From JBFJVZ01 sp041623895 (lineage in GTDB: Bacteria > Planctomycetota > Planctomycetia > Pirellulales > Pirellulaceae): a stretch of 5,662 nucleotides of DNA. How positions within the stretch are numbered: position 1 is the first letter of the stretch; each line of letters begins with the position of its first letter. Shown piece by piece: positions 1-5,662 of this stretch. The notes under the pieces are model-generated. The model had not been told where the DNA came from and searched no databases. It was given only the letters and a program-made list of their open reading frames with translations. The position numbers and the translations under genes were made by a program. The stretch is from the NCBI GenBank assembly GCA_041623895.1, contig JBFJVZ010000450.1:1-5662 (forward strand), read 5' to 3'.

Positions 1-1156
1 CACCAATGACTTGCGGCCGCAGATAGATGATTCCTTTGTCGGGGTCGGTGTTGATCTTCAAATCGTCGATACGTGTTGCAGAAACATTTTCCAACCAGAC
101 CGTTTGCCAGATTCCGGAGACCTGCGTGTACCAGATTCCCCGCGCGTCGATGACTTGCTTGCCGCGCAATTGCCAGCCCTCGGTTTCGTCTTCGACCCGC
201 ACAACCAACTCATTGGCGCCTTCGCGAAGTGCGTCAGTGATGTCCAGCGAGAACGGCGTGTTGCCGCCTTGATGCTCTCCCACCGGTTGACCGTTGATGA
301 ATACCTGGCAGCGATAGTCAACGGCTTCAAAATTCAACAGCGTGCGATCCTGTTTCCGTTCCCCAACATCGAACGTTCGCCGGTACCAGAGAGCTTCGGT
401 GGCATCCAGCATCCTGCGAACTCCACCGAGGCGTGATTCCAGACAAAACGGCACGAGAATCTGGCCGTTCCATTGCTTGGGAATCTGCTGTTGATCCAGC
501 GACGTGATCGCGTAGTCCCAAAGCCCGTTCAGGTTCCGCCACGCGTCACGTTGCAACTGAGGCCGCGGGTATTCCGTCCATGCGTTTTCTGCAGTAACGT
601 TGGCGCCCCACTGCGTGATCAACTCGGACTGAAACGGTTTTAACTGGTTCTTTGGTCGAGGTAATTTGGGAATGTTGTTTGCGTCGATCACGTGGACATC
701 AATGAATTGGCCGCCGCCCGTTTGCCGGCAATGCACGGCCAGCACGTTGCCACCGACTTTCAGTGCCGACCGAGCATCGTTACTTAGCGAAAGAACTTCG
801 TAGTTCGTCTTAAAGCCTTCGATCGACGCCACTTCGACACCGTTGATAAAAACCGTGACGTCTTCGTCATGATGAATCAACAAGGCGGGATTCTTTGGGA
901 TAGTTTGCAACGAAAACGGTTTTCGCAACCAAATGTTCTCCGTATCCCAGTTCGTGCCGATGCGACTCCCGGGTGTTCCCCGAGTCCCGAATCCGCCATC
1001 GCCCTCGCTCCATCCGCTGTCATCAAAGCTGGTTTGGTGCCAGCCGTCGCTCGGAGTCTTGGTTGTGAAACGCCACGTGTCGTGAACCTCCTGAGCGACC
1101 GAGGTTCCGCAACAAAAAACTAACAGCGACAGAAGAATCAAGGATCTACGCAGCAT
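1..1156 (-). CDS. Secreted glycoside hydrolase family 2 protein (beta-galactosidase/beta-glucuronidase-like), N-terminal part only
   Basis: The frame opens at an ATG at 1156 and reads 385 codons without a stop to the left window edge, so the C-terminus is missing. Residues 1-21 form a Sec signal peptide (MLRRS, a Leu-rich core, then SVA before Gln22). Residues about 25-160 look like an extra jelly-roll sugar-binding domain (DDSGW at 45-49, HHDEDVTVFING at 95-106). From about 185 the canonical GH2 N-terminal sandwich begins: YPRPQLQRDAWRNLNGLWDY at 196-215, ILVPFCLES at 233-241, LWYRRTF at 256-262, VFINGQPVGEHQGGNTPFSL at 285-304, and GIWYTQVSGIWQTVWLE at 340-356. An Ig-like domain probably starts near 360. 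In this family a retaining TIM barrel with two catalytic Glu follows; it lies outside the window, so substrate and activity cannot be judged. No good Shine-Dalgarno precedes the ATG; the start is chosen because the signal peptide begins there. Family call is firm, specificity open. Confidence 0.93.
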   Translation of the reverse strand, partial: MLRRSLILLSLLVFCCGTSVAQEVHDTWRFTTKTPSDGWHQTSFDDSGWSEGDGGFGTRGTPGSRIGTNWDTENIWLRKPFSLQTIPKNPALLIHHDEDVTVFINGVEVASIEGFKTNYEVLSLSNDARSALKVGGNVLAVHCRQTGGGQFIDVHVIDANNIPKLPRPKNQLKPFQSELITQWGANVTAENAWTEYPRPQLQRDAWRNLNGLWDYAITSLDQQQIPKQWNGQILVPFCLESRLGGVRRMLDATEALWYRRTFDVGERKQDRTLLNFEAVDYRCQVFINGQPVGEHQGGNTPFSLDITDALREGANELVVRVEDETEGWQLRGKQVIDARGIWYTQVSGIWQTVWLENVSATRIDDLKINTDPDKGIIYLRPQVIG

Positions 1157-1658
1157 GATGGACCTATAGAAAACAGGAGTGAGGCCCGATTCTAACCGCC
1201 CAAAACAGCGCATGCCCGCCAGGGCGTTTCCGTTTGATCCCGTGAGGCCATTAAACCGCACTATCGGGTGGTCTGAGGCGGAGCGGCGATTGAATTATTC
1301 CCACGAAACGCCAACACCGTGAGCGATTGTGTGGCGGAAGTTGGGAGAATTCTGGTTGGGAAGTCTTCCGAATTGCACTTCGACAAGAACGCCGCAATTG
1401 GCGACGAAAAAACCGTTCCGCGGCAGTGGCGAGGGCTGGCGGTTTGGATGAGCGACCGCACGGATCAAACGGATGGTTGGATTGTCCACGGCACCATTCG
1501 GGCTGGCAAAATCGATGCCGCGCGTGCCTGATGCTTCTTCGGGTCCCAGATTCGAGTGGAATACAGCAACCCCAGTGTTCGCGCGGAGTCTAAACTGCTC
1601 TGATTCAGTTCTGTTGCTACGCCCGGGGCACCGGACATAGAAATCTTTTATCCCGAAA
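1157..1658. other. Divergent intergenic region, 502 bp, no confident gene
   Basis: This gap separates the start of the GH2 gene (leftward) from the start of the FG-GAP/ASPIC gene (rightward), so it should hold promoters for both. On the minus strand a TAGAAT hexamer at 1194-1189 is a possible -10 box 32 bases before the GH2 ATG, but no convincing -35 box accompanies it. On the plus strand TTGCTA (1614-1619) and CATAGA (1636-1641), 16 bases apart, form a weak promoter-like pair before the GTG at 1659. A short GCCC-GCCA-GGGC hairpin sits at about 1214-1225. The only gene-like stretch is the open frame at 1319-1531, listed separately. No tRNA, riboswitch or insertion sequence end was seen. Confidence 0.6.
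1319..1531 (+). CDS. Doubtful hypothetical protein, 70 aa, or remnant of a longer gene
   Basis: A GTG at 1319 opens 70 codons (MSDCVAEVGRIL... to GKIDAARA) ending in TGA at 1529-1531. The composition is protein-like: acidic and basic residues are balanced, there are three Trp, and third codon positions are fairly GC-rich. The same frame stays open upstream to a TGA at 1274-1276, giving 14 more codons (GGAAIELFPRNANT) with no ATG, GTG or TTG start among them. That could mean the GTG is the true start, or that this is the 3' remnant of a decayed gene. No Shine-Dalgarno, signal peptide or recognisable domain is visible, and other frames on both strands are open here too (plus 1327-1593, minus 1261-1461 and 1295-1489). 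No function is proposed. Confidence 0.22.
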   Translation: MSDCVAEVGRILVGKSSELHFDKNAAIGDEKTVPRQWRGLAVWMSDRTDQTDGWIVHGTIRAGKIDAARA

Positions 1659-3380
1659 GTGAAGGTCGATCCATTGTTTCGTTGCCTAGTGTTTGCACTT
1701 GCCGCTTTGCCTGGTGGTGTTGCGTTGTATGCGCAATCGGAGACACCGTTTGTCTTTCGCGATGTTGCGACCGATGTTGGATTGACCCCGGCCGCAAGCG
1801 AAATCCAGGCTCACGGTGCCGGCTGGGGAGACGTTGACGGCGATGGCTGGGCGGATTTGTATCTGGCCACTTTCCACTACGGTGACACAAAACCGAATCT
1901 GTTTTTTCGCAACCGCAGTGGGCGTCTCTCGCTGAACAGCCAATCTTCGCTCCGCATCTCCACTCGCGGGACCGGCGTGGTGTTTGCCGATTTGGACAAT
2001 GATGGCGATCTGGACTTGTACGTGGCCAGCATGCCCGGACCGAGCGGCAGCAAGCTGGCCGAGCGGCACGGTCACGCTTTTGCCGGCTGTTCCATCTTTC
2101 GAAATCTTGGCAACGGAACGTTCACCGACGATTCCAGAGGCAATGCAGCCTGCCCAGAGAAATTTGGCGGCCGCAGCGCCGCGGTCTTGGATTTCGATGG
2201 TGATGGCCTGCTGGACCTATTGGTCGGCGAAGACCCCCTGCCCGGCTACAACGGCTCACCAACCAGGAGATCTCGGTTGTTTCGTAATCTCGGGGCGATG
2301 CGATTCCAGGACGTTTCGGATCAGGTCGGTATCCCCAGCGATGCGGCCGGACTGGGAGTCGCAGTTGGTGACGTCAACGGCGACACCTATCCTGATTTTT
2401 TCCTTGCCTCCACGATTGGCAACTATTTGATGATCAATGACGGCCAGGGCAAGTTCAGCGAGGCTGTGGGGGCAAGGAAAACGTTTACCTGGCCGGACGC
2501 CAAGGGTGACAACATGATTTGCGGAGTTTGCATTGCCGATGTCAACGGCGACGCCCTGCCGGATATTGTGCTGGGTCAACACTTTGATGCGCCTTGGAAT
2601 CGTCCCGTTGCCAATCGTCTTTACCTTAATCGTGGAACGAGCGACGGCGTGCCGGCATTTTCCGATGTATCGGGAGTTGCTGGACTGCTTCCGCTACCGA
2701 TGAAAGCGCCGCATGTGGAGATTCAGGACTTCGACAATGACGGCCGACCCGATATCTATACCAGCATTGTGTTGTTTGACGATCAACAGCCACATCCCGT
2801 GATCTTCAAGAACACCGGCAACCAAGACGGAATTCCTCACTTCGAACAGTTCGCACTCAGCGTCAATGATTTTCCGACTGAGGACGATCGTGCTACCAAG
2901 GGCTCCCGTCAGTTTTTTGAAAAGATGATCAGCGAACGCAAGATTATTTACTCCGCTCCCGGACCAACGTCTGATTTTGATCGTGACGGTCGACTCGATA
3001 TGGTGATGCCCAGTTGGTGGACCGCCGTGCCGACAATGTTATTGAAGAACGAATCGGACGCGGGAAACTGGTTGCAGGTCAAGATCGCGGCAGATAGCAA
3101 ACAGAACGTCAATTCGATGGGGATCGGCTCACGTGTCGACATCTACCGGGCCGGTGACGCTGGAAAGCGCGAAGCACTGCTCGGCTCTCGAGAGATTCAA
3201 GTTGGCTATGGTTATGCCTCCGGCCAGGAAGCGATCGCCCACTTTGGTCTGGGAACAAACGAGGCCTGCGATCTGATCGTCACGCTGCCGCACCGAAGAG
3301 GCGCTTTGAGGATGCGGAACGTCGAGTGCAACCAGCGACTAACAATCTCAACCGAGCGGAAATCACAAGCTGCGGATTGA
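1659..3380 (+). CDS. Secreted FG-GAP (VCBS) repeat protein with C-terminal ASPIC/UnbV domain
   Basis: 573 residues from a GTG start, chosen because a signal peptide follows at once (MKVDPLFRCL, a hydrophobic stretch, then LYA before Gln26). Seven calcium-loop motifs of the pattern DxDxDGxxD are visible: DVDGDGWAD 58-66, DLDNDGDLD 111-119, DFDGDGLLD 178-186, DVNGDTYPD 238-246, DVNGDALPD 294-302, DFDNDGRPD 357-365 and DFDRDGRLD 439-447. Most are followed by the partner strand (for example LFRNLGAMRFQDVS 207-220, LYLNRG 321-326). Seven such repeats fit one complete seven-bladed propeller of the integrin-alpha type. Residues about 468-565 match the ASPIC/UnbV domain (NWLQVKI, MGIGSRVDIY, VGYGYASGQ, AHFGLG). 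Such proteins are common in planctomycetes and marine bacteria, are exported and presumably bind calcium; their ligands are largely unknown. No clear Shine-Dalgarno precedes the GTG. The gene heads a likely two-gene operon with the gene at 3400. Confidence 0.93.
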   Translation: MKVDPLFRCLVFALAALPGGVALYAQSETPFVFRDVATDVGLTPAASEIQAHGAGWGDVDGDGWADLYLATFHYGDTKPNLFFRNRSGRLSLNSQSSLRISTRGTGVVFADLDNDGDLDLYVASMPGPSGSKLAERHGHAFAGCSIFRNLGNGTFTDDSRGNAACPEKFGGRSAAVLDFDGDGLLDLLVGEDPLPGYNGSPTRRSRLFRNLGAMRFQDVSDQVGIPSDAAGLGVAVGDVNGDTYPDFFLASTIGNYLMINDGQGKFSEAVGARKTFTWPDAKGDNMICGVCIADVNGDALPDIVLGQHFDAPWNRPVANRLYLNRGTSDGVPAFSDVSGVAGLLPLPMKAPHVEIQDFDNDGRPDIYTSIVLFDDQQPHPVIFKNTGNQDGIPHFEQFALSVNDFPTEDDRATKGSRQFFEKMISERKIIYSAPGPTSDFDRDGRLDMVMPSWWTAVPTMLLKNESDAGNWLQVKIAADSKQNVNSMGIGSRVDIYRAGDAGKREALLGSREIQVGYGYASGQEAIAHFGLGTNEACDLIVTLPHRRGALRMRNVECNQRLTISTERKSQAAD

Positions 3381-3389
3381 CGCCAAATC

Positions 3390-3395
3390 GAGGAA
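3390..3395 (+). promoter_or_regulatory. Ribosome binding site for the gene at 3400
   Basis: GAGGAA lies in the 19-bp gap after the TGA of the FG-GAP/ASPIC gene. It is 4 bases before the ATG at 3400 and 7 bases before a second in-frame ATG at 3403. The longer spacing is the more usual one, so translation may well start at 3403, making the protein one residue shorter. The tight spacing to the previous stop supports co-transcription. Confidence 0.6.
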
Positions 3396-3399
3396 CCCG

Positions 3400-4803
3400 A
3401 TGATGCAACTACGCACGTCAACCACTTTTGTATTCGCTGCCGTCATGCTGTTTCCGATCAGCGGAGCATCTGCGGAGGAGAAAAAACCGCAGCGTCAGTC
3501 GAAACCAAAACCCATTCGGGATGAGGATTTACCGTATCCGCCGTCGCTCCCCGGCGGAGCCGCCGTCGTCACCGACAGCTCGAAGCAATTCTTGGAAAAG
3601 CCGGATTCGATCGGCGTTGATGTCACGGTCGCGGCCACGCCCCCAACGATCGACTTCATGTTCTACCCAAATCAGGATTACCCGGGAAAACCTTGGTCCA
3701 ACTGGGGAAATGGTTCCGTTGCCCGCGGCAAGTATTACTCAGCCATCGGTGACCATTACTCCATCGGCCGCGGATCGTCACCGCACAGCACAGGAAATGC
3801 GTTTGTCTACCAGTACGACCCCACTAATCAAAAGCTGGAATCCTTAGCTGATCTGGCCGCGATCCTGAAACTGCCCCAGGAACATTACTTGCCCGGCAAA
3901 ATCCACACTCGCGTCGACATGGGAAAAGACGGATCACTCTATTACGCGACGCACCGCGGTTCGTCCAAGGCAGCCAACGACCAGAATCATTATCGAGGCG
4001 ATTGGATCCTGCGCACCGATCCGTCCACCCGCGTTAGCGAGATCGTCGCGCACGCACCGGTACCCAAGCACAGCATTCCCAACGGAATGCTGGACCCCCA
4101 GCGAATGATTTATTACGGGGGCACCGCCGCAGGTCCCGACGCACCGCTACAAGATATTCAGTTCTTTGCTTACGACGTTAAGAAACAAAAGCTTCTTTAT
4201 TCCGGTCCCGACGGACCGGCGCGGGCAATGATTCTGGCCGCCAGTACAGGCCGTCTGTACTACGTACCGGGCAACTCCGATGGACAACTGATGCGGTTTG
4301 ATCCCGCGGAACCGGGACCGCCCGTGCCAACGGGACAGTCAATGGGAATTCGCGCCGCCACGCCGGAAACGAAAACTGGGATGGTGTACGCGGTTTCCAA
4401 AGGCCAGGGCGCGGACAACGCCGTCTTGTGGCAATTCAATACACGCAGCGAAAAAGTAAAACAAATCGGAACCATTGCCGTTGGCGGCGAAGCTTACGTG
4501 GCATCGATCGATATCGATCCAAGCGGACGATTTCTGTACTACGTTCCGGGTGCACACGGGGGCGGCTATCGCGACGGATCACCCGTGGTGCAATACGACG
4601 TTAAGCTCAATCGAAAGAAAGTCATCGCCTTCCTGCATCCGTTCTATCAAGGCAAGTACGGATTTACGCCCAAAGGAACTTACAGCAGCGTGTTGTCCGA
4701 GGAAGGCGACAAGCTTTACATCACCTGGAATGTCAGCCGCGGGACAAGGGCCTGGGACTGCTGCGGGCTGTCAGTGGTCCATATCCCCAAGTCCGAGCGG
4801 TAG
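3400..4803 (+). CDS. Secreted protein of unknown function with propeller-like repeats, 467 aa
   Basis: No named family recognised. Residues 1-25 are a signal peptide (MMQLRTSTTF, hydrophobic core, ASA before Glu26). A basic, Pro-rich linker follows (about 27-53, with KPQRQSKPKPIRDEDLPYPP). The rest reads as repeated short beta-strands with aromatic pairs followed by Gly/Pro turns: SLYYATHRG (179-187), MIYYGGTAAG (236-245), LLYSGPDGPA (265-274), RLYYVPGNSDG (285-295), MVYAVSKGQG (328-337), FLYYVPGAHGGG (378-389) and KLYITWNV (438-445). This spacing fits a six- or seven-bladed propeller like those of SMP-30, lactonase or NHL-type proteins, but no diagnostic catalytic residues were identified, so an enzymatic role is not claimed. 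The only two cysteines are adjacent (C454, C455) near the C-terminus. It follows the FG-GAP/ASPIC gene by 19 bp on the same strand and is probably co-transcribed, so the two exported proteins may act together. Confidence 0.88.
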   Translation: MMQLRTSTTFVFAAVMLFPISGASAEEKKPQRQSKPKPIRDEDLPYPPSLPGGAAVVTDSSKQFLEKPDSIGVDVTVAATPPTIDFMFYPNQDYPGKPWSNWGNGSVARGKYYSAIGDHYSIGRGSSPHSTGNAFVYQYDPTNQKLESLADLAAILKLPQEHYLPGKIHTRVDMGKDGSLYYATHRGSSKAANDQNHYRGDWILRTDPSTRVSEIVAHAPVPKHSIPNGMLDPQRMIYYGGTAAGPDAPLQDIQFFAYDVKKQKLLYSGPDGPARAMILAASTGRLYYVPGNSDGQLMRFDPAEPGPPVPTGQSMGIRAATPETKTGMVYAVSKGQGADNAVLWQFNTRSEKVKQIGTIAVGGEAYVASIDIDPSGRFLYYVPGAHGGGYRDGSPVVQYDVKLNRKKVIAFLHPFYQGKYGFTPKGTYSSVLSEEGDKLYITWNVSRGTRAWDCCGLSVVHIPKSER

Positions 4804-4952
4804 AAACCGAATCAGCCGAAGTGCGTTAGAGAGCATCCGGCTTAGGAACTGCTAGCTGAACAAGCATAAAGAAGAGCAGCGAAGGCAGCGTAGCCGTGAC
4901 TCAATGGAAAACCCAGGCTCAAGTCCCTTCCCAAGTGCCGCTCGGAATTCTC

Positions 4953-5031
4953 GCGACTTTCCGGCTACAGCCAGCTGACGAAAAAATTCTTGAAACCGTG
5001 GCGGGTGGATTTTTCGCTTTCCGGGCTATAG
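4953..5031 (+). repeat. Imperfect short direct repeat pair
   Basis: GCGACTTTCCGGCTACAG at 4953-4970 and TCGCTTTCCGGGCTATAG at 5014-5031 share the core CTTTCCGG followed by CTA and AG, 61 bases apart start to start. The pair lies in non-coding sequence and may be part of a dispersed intergenic element. With two imperfect copies of this length, chance is a real alternative. Confidence 0.3.
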
Positions 5032-5125
5032 GTGTCGCCATCGCAAACAACGGCGACCTGGCCGCTGATCACAAGATGAGCCGCCGAACCTGAAACCCAC
5101 ACCACCAAGCAAACGATCCAAGCAC

Positions 5126-5129
5126 GGAG
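5126..5129 (+). promoter_or_regulatory. Ribosome binding site for the gene at 5137
   Basis: GGAG (within CGGAGAAG) ends 7 bases before the ATG at 5137, ideal spacing. It is one of the two clear Shine-Dalgarno sites in the window and supports this short frame as a real gene on the plus strand against the antisense frames overlapping it. Confidence 0.65.
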
Positions 5130-5136
5130 AAGAACG

Positions 5137-5484
5137 ATGAGAAGCCTGATGTTGATCGCAATCATGGTCCTGAGCTCGACCGCCTACGCAGAGGAAGGAA
5201 ATTCCAAGTTCGACGCATACCAACAACGTCTGGCCCAACGCCGGGCGGTTGCCTTGGAACTCCGCCGGCAAATGAACGCCGCCAAAGGTCCGCACGTGTA
5301 TCGCACTGCGATTGCCATGAAGCTGCCGCGATACATCGCAATCGAAGAGGGCTGGATCCGCCAACCACCGATTCCCATGCGACCGATCGTCGTTATCCCT
5401 CATTCGACAACCGTGTACCACATTGATCGCACGCTTAACTACCGCGGCGCACAACCAGCCAGACACGTGTTCGTAAAAAACTAG
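5137..5484 (+). CDS. Small exported protein of unknown function, 115 aa
   Basis: The family is not recognised. The ATG at 5137 has a well-placed GGAG 7 bases upstream. Residues 1-18 are a textbook signal peptide (MRSLMLIAIMVLSSTAYA, with AYA before Glu19), leaving a mature protein of about 97 residues. The first mature part (about 20-50, KFDAYQQRLAQRRAVALELR and onward) is rich in Arg, Gln, Ala and Leu and probably helical. The second part is Pro- and beta-branched-rich (QPPIPMRPIVVIPHSTTVYH, 76-95) and ends in HVFVKN. There is no Cys, no lipobox and no transmembrane segment apart from the signal. It stands alone: 333 bp after the operon and followed by non-coding repeat sequence. A periplasmic or surface location is likely; no role can be assigned. 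Confidence 0.8.
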   Translation: MRSLMLIAIMVLSSTAYAEEGNSKFDAYQQRLAQRRAVALELRRQMNAAKGPHVYRTAIAMKLPRYIAIEEGWIRQPPIPMRPIVVIPHSTTVYHIDRTLNYRGAQPARHVFVKN

Positions 5485-5662
5485 ACTATGGGTGGGACGA
5501 CGCTCCTGCGGAGGCGAACGATGTGGCCTTCGCGGCTCGGCGGGAGCCTCGCCCTGGGATGGTGAAAACATCGGGATCGGTAGTATTTGTGGCCAATAGC
5601 GAACATCCGTTTGTTGCGTCCAAGACAACATGAGTTTCCTGGGAGGGCGAGGCTCCCGCCGA
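5485..5662. repeat. Non-coding region with perfect 19-bp inverted repeat (REP/MITE-like), cut by window end
   Basis: The arm at 5537-5555 (TCGGCGGGAGCCTCGCCCT) is the exact reverse complement of 5644-5662, with 88 bases between. Each arm is also a small hairpin by itself: in the first, 5539-5544 (GGCGGG) pairs with 5548-5553 (CTCGCC) around a 3-base AGC loop, with one G-T wobble. Upstream, CTCC-TGC-GGAG at 5503-5513 makes another short hairpin 18 bases after the stop codon at 5484. The layout recalls REP-type palindromes or a short non-autonomous element with terminal inverted repeats. No transposase or target duplication is visible, and the second arm touches the window edge, so the full element cannot be delimited. 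It could also help stop transcription after the gene at 5137. Confidence 0.7.

Larger units (their letters stand above)
4804..5136. other. Intergenic region, 333 bp, no confident gene
   Basis: The gap lies between the operon end and the small exported gene at 5137. I see no terminator of the stem-plus-T-run type after 4803. A plus-strand open frame (4896-5093) has no signal, ribosome binding site or recognisable motif. A minus-strand frame (5165-4965, 66 codons) has gene-like codons and a hydrophobic N-terminal half, but its start lies inside the signal-peptide region of the plus-strand gene and its upstream AGGA is only 2 bases from the ATG. The stretch 4953-5031 contains an imperfect direct repeat, listed separately. 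A promoter for the gene at 5137 should lie here, but no clear -35/-10 pair was found. Confidence 0.5.

Noticed and set aside
11..436. Plus-strand open frame of 141 codons at the left end
   Set aside because: It is antisense to the GH2 gene, whose minus-strand reading gives unmistakable family motifs through the whole stretch.
1146..1200. Possible lipoprotein signal in the GH2 protein (LVFCCG at residues 12-17)
   Set aside because: Phe at the -1 position does not fit a lipobox, and SVA before Gln22 is a good signal peptidase I site, so ordinary secretion is preferred.
1984..2430. Plus-strand frame of 148 codons inside the FG-GAP/ASPIC gene
   Set aside because: It is a shifted-frame shadow of the repeated Asp/Gly-rich calcium loops; the main frame is continuous and domain-consistent.
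4506..4519. Perfect 14-base palindrome GATCGATATCGATC
   Set aside because: It lies inside the coding sequence for SIDIDPSG in the 467-aa protein and is explained by Ile/Asp codons; no sign of an operator role.
4475..4855. Plus-strand frame of 126 codons running past the end of the 467-aa gene
   Set aside because: It overlaps the 3' part of the real gene in another frame, is Ser/Arg-rich without motifs, and has no ribosome binding site.
5026..5631. Minus-strand open frame of 201 codons, the longest antisense frame at the right end
   Set aside because: It is antisense to the small exported gene, which has a ribosome binding site and signal peptide. It begins in the inverted-repeat region (giving GEAPAEP), is rich in Arg, Cys and His, and shows no domain.

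Overview
The window most resembles a planctomycete chromosome of the Pirellulales/Rhodopirellula type. This is an inference from several things: moderately high GC, loosely packed genes with few clear Shine-Dalgarno sites, every convincing gene starting with a Sec signal peptide, an FG-GAP/ASPIC propeller protein, a GH2 glycosidase with an extra N-terminal domain, and a GC-rich inverted repeat at the right end whose antisense reading contains GEAPAEP. I recall such intergenic palindromes from planctomycetes but could not run a search.

Layout. Positions 1-1156 (minus strand) hold the first 385 codons of a secreted glycoside hydrolase family 2 enzyme; its catalytic part lies beyond the left edge. 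A 502-bp divergent gap (1157-1658) contains only a doubtful 70-codon frame at 1319-1531. On the plus strand, 1659-3380 encodes a secreted seven-repeat FG-GAP (VCBS) propeller with a C-terminal ASPIC/UnbV domain. After 19 bp and a good ribosome binding site it is followed by 3400-4803, a secreted protein of unrecognised family with propeller-like repeats; the two look like an operon. A 333-bp gap (4804-5136) has no confident gene but contains a short imperfect direct repeat and an antisense open frame. Positions 5137-5484 encode a 115-residue exported protein of unknown function with a strong ribosome binding site. The right end (5485-5662) is non-coding and carries a perfect 19-bp inverted repeat whose second arm reaches the last base.

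Function. All four gene products are predicted to leave the cytoplasm. The glycosidase suggests polysaccharide breakdown. The FG-GAP/ASPIC protein suggests a calcium-stabilised extracytoplasmic propeller, with its operon partner a second propeller-like protein. No link between the glycosidase and the operon is shown beyond divergent adjacency. I see no CRISPR, RNA gene, intact transposase or defence system.
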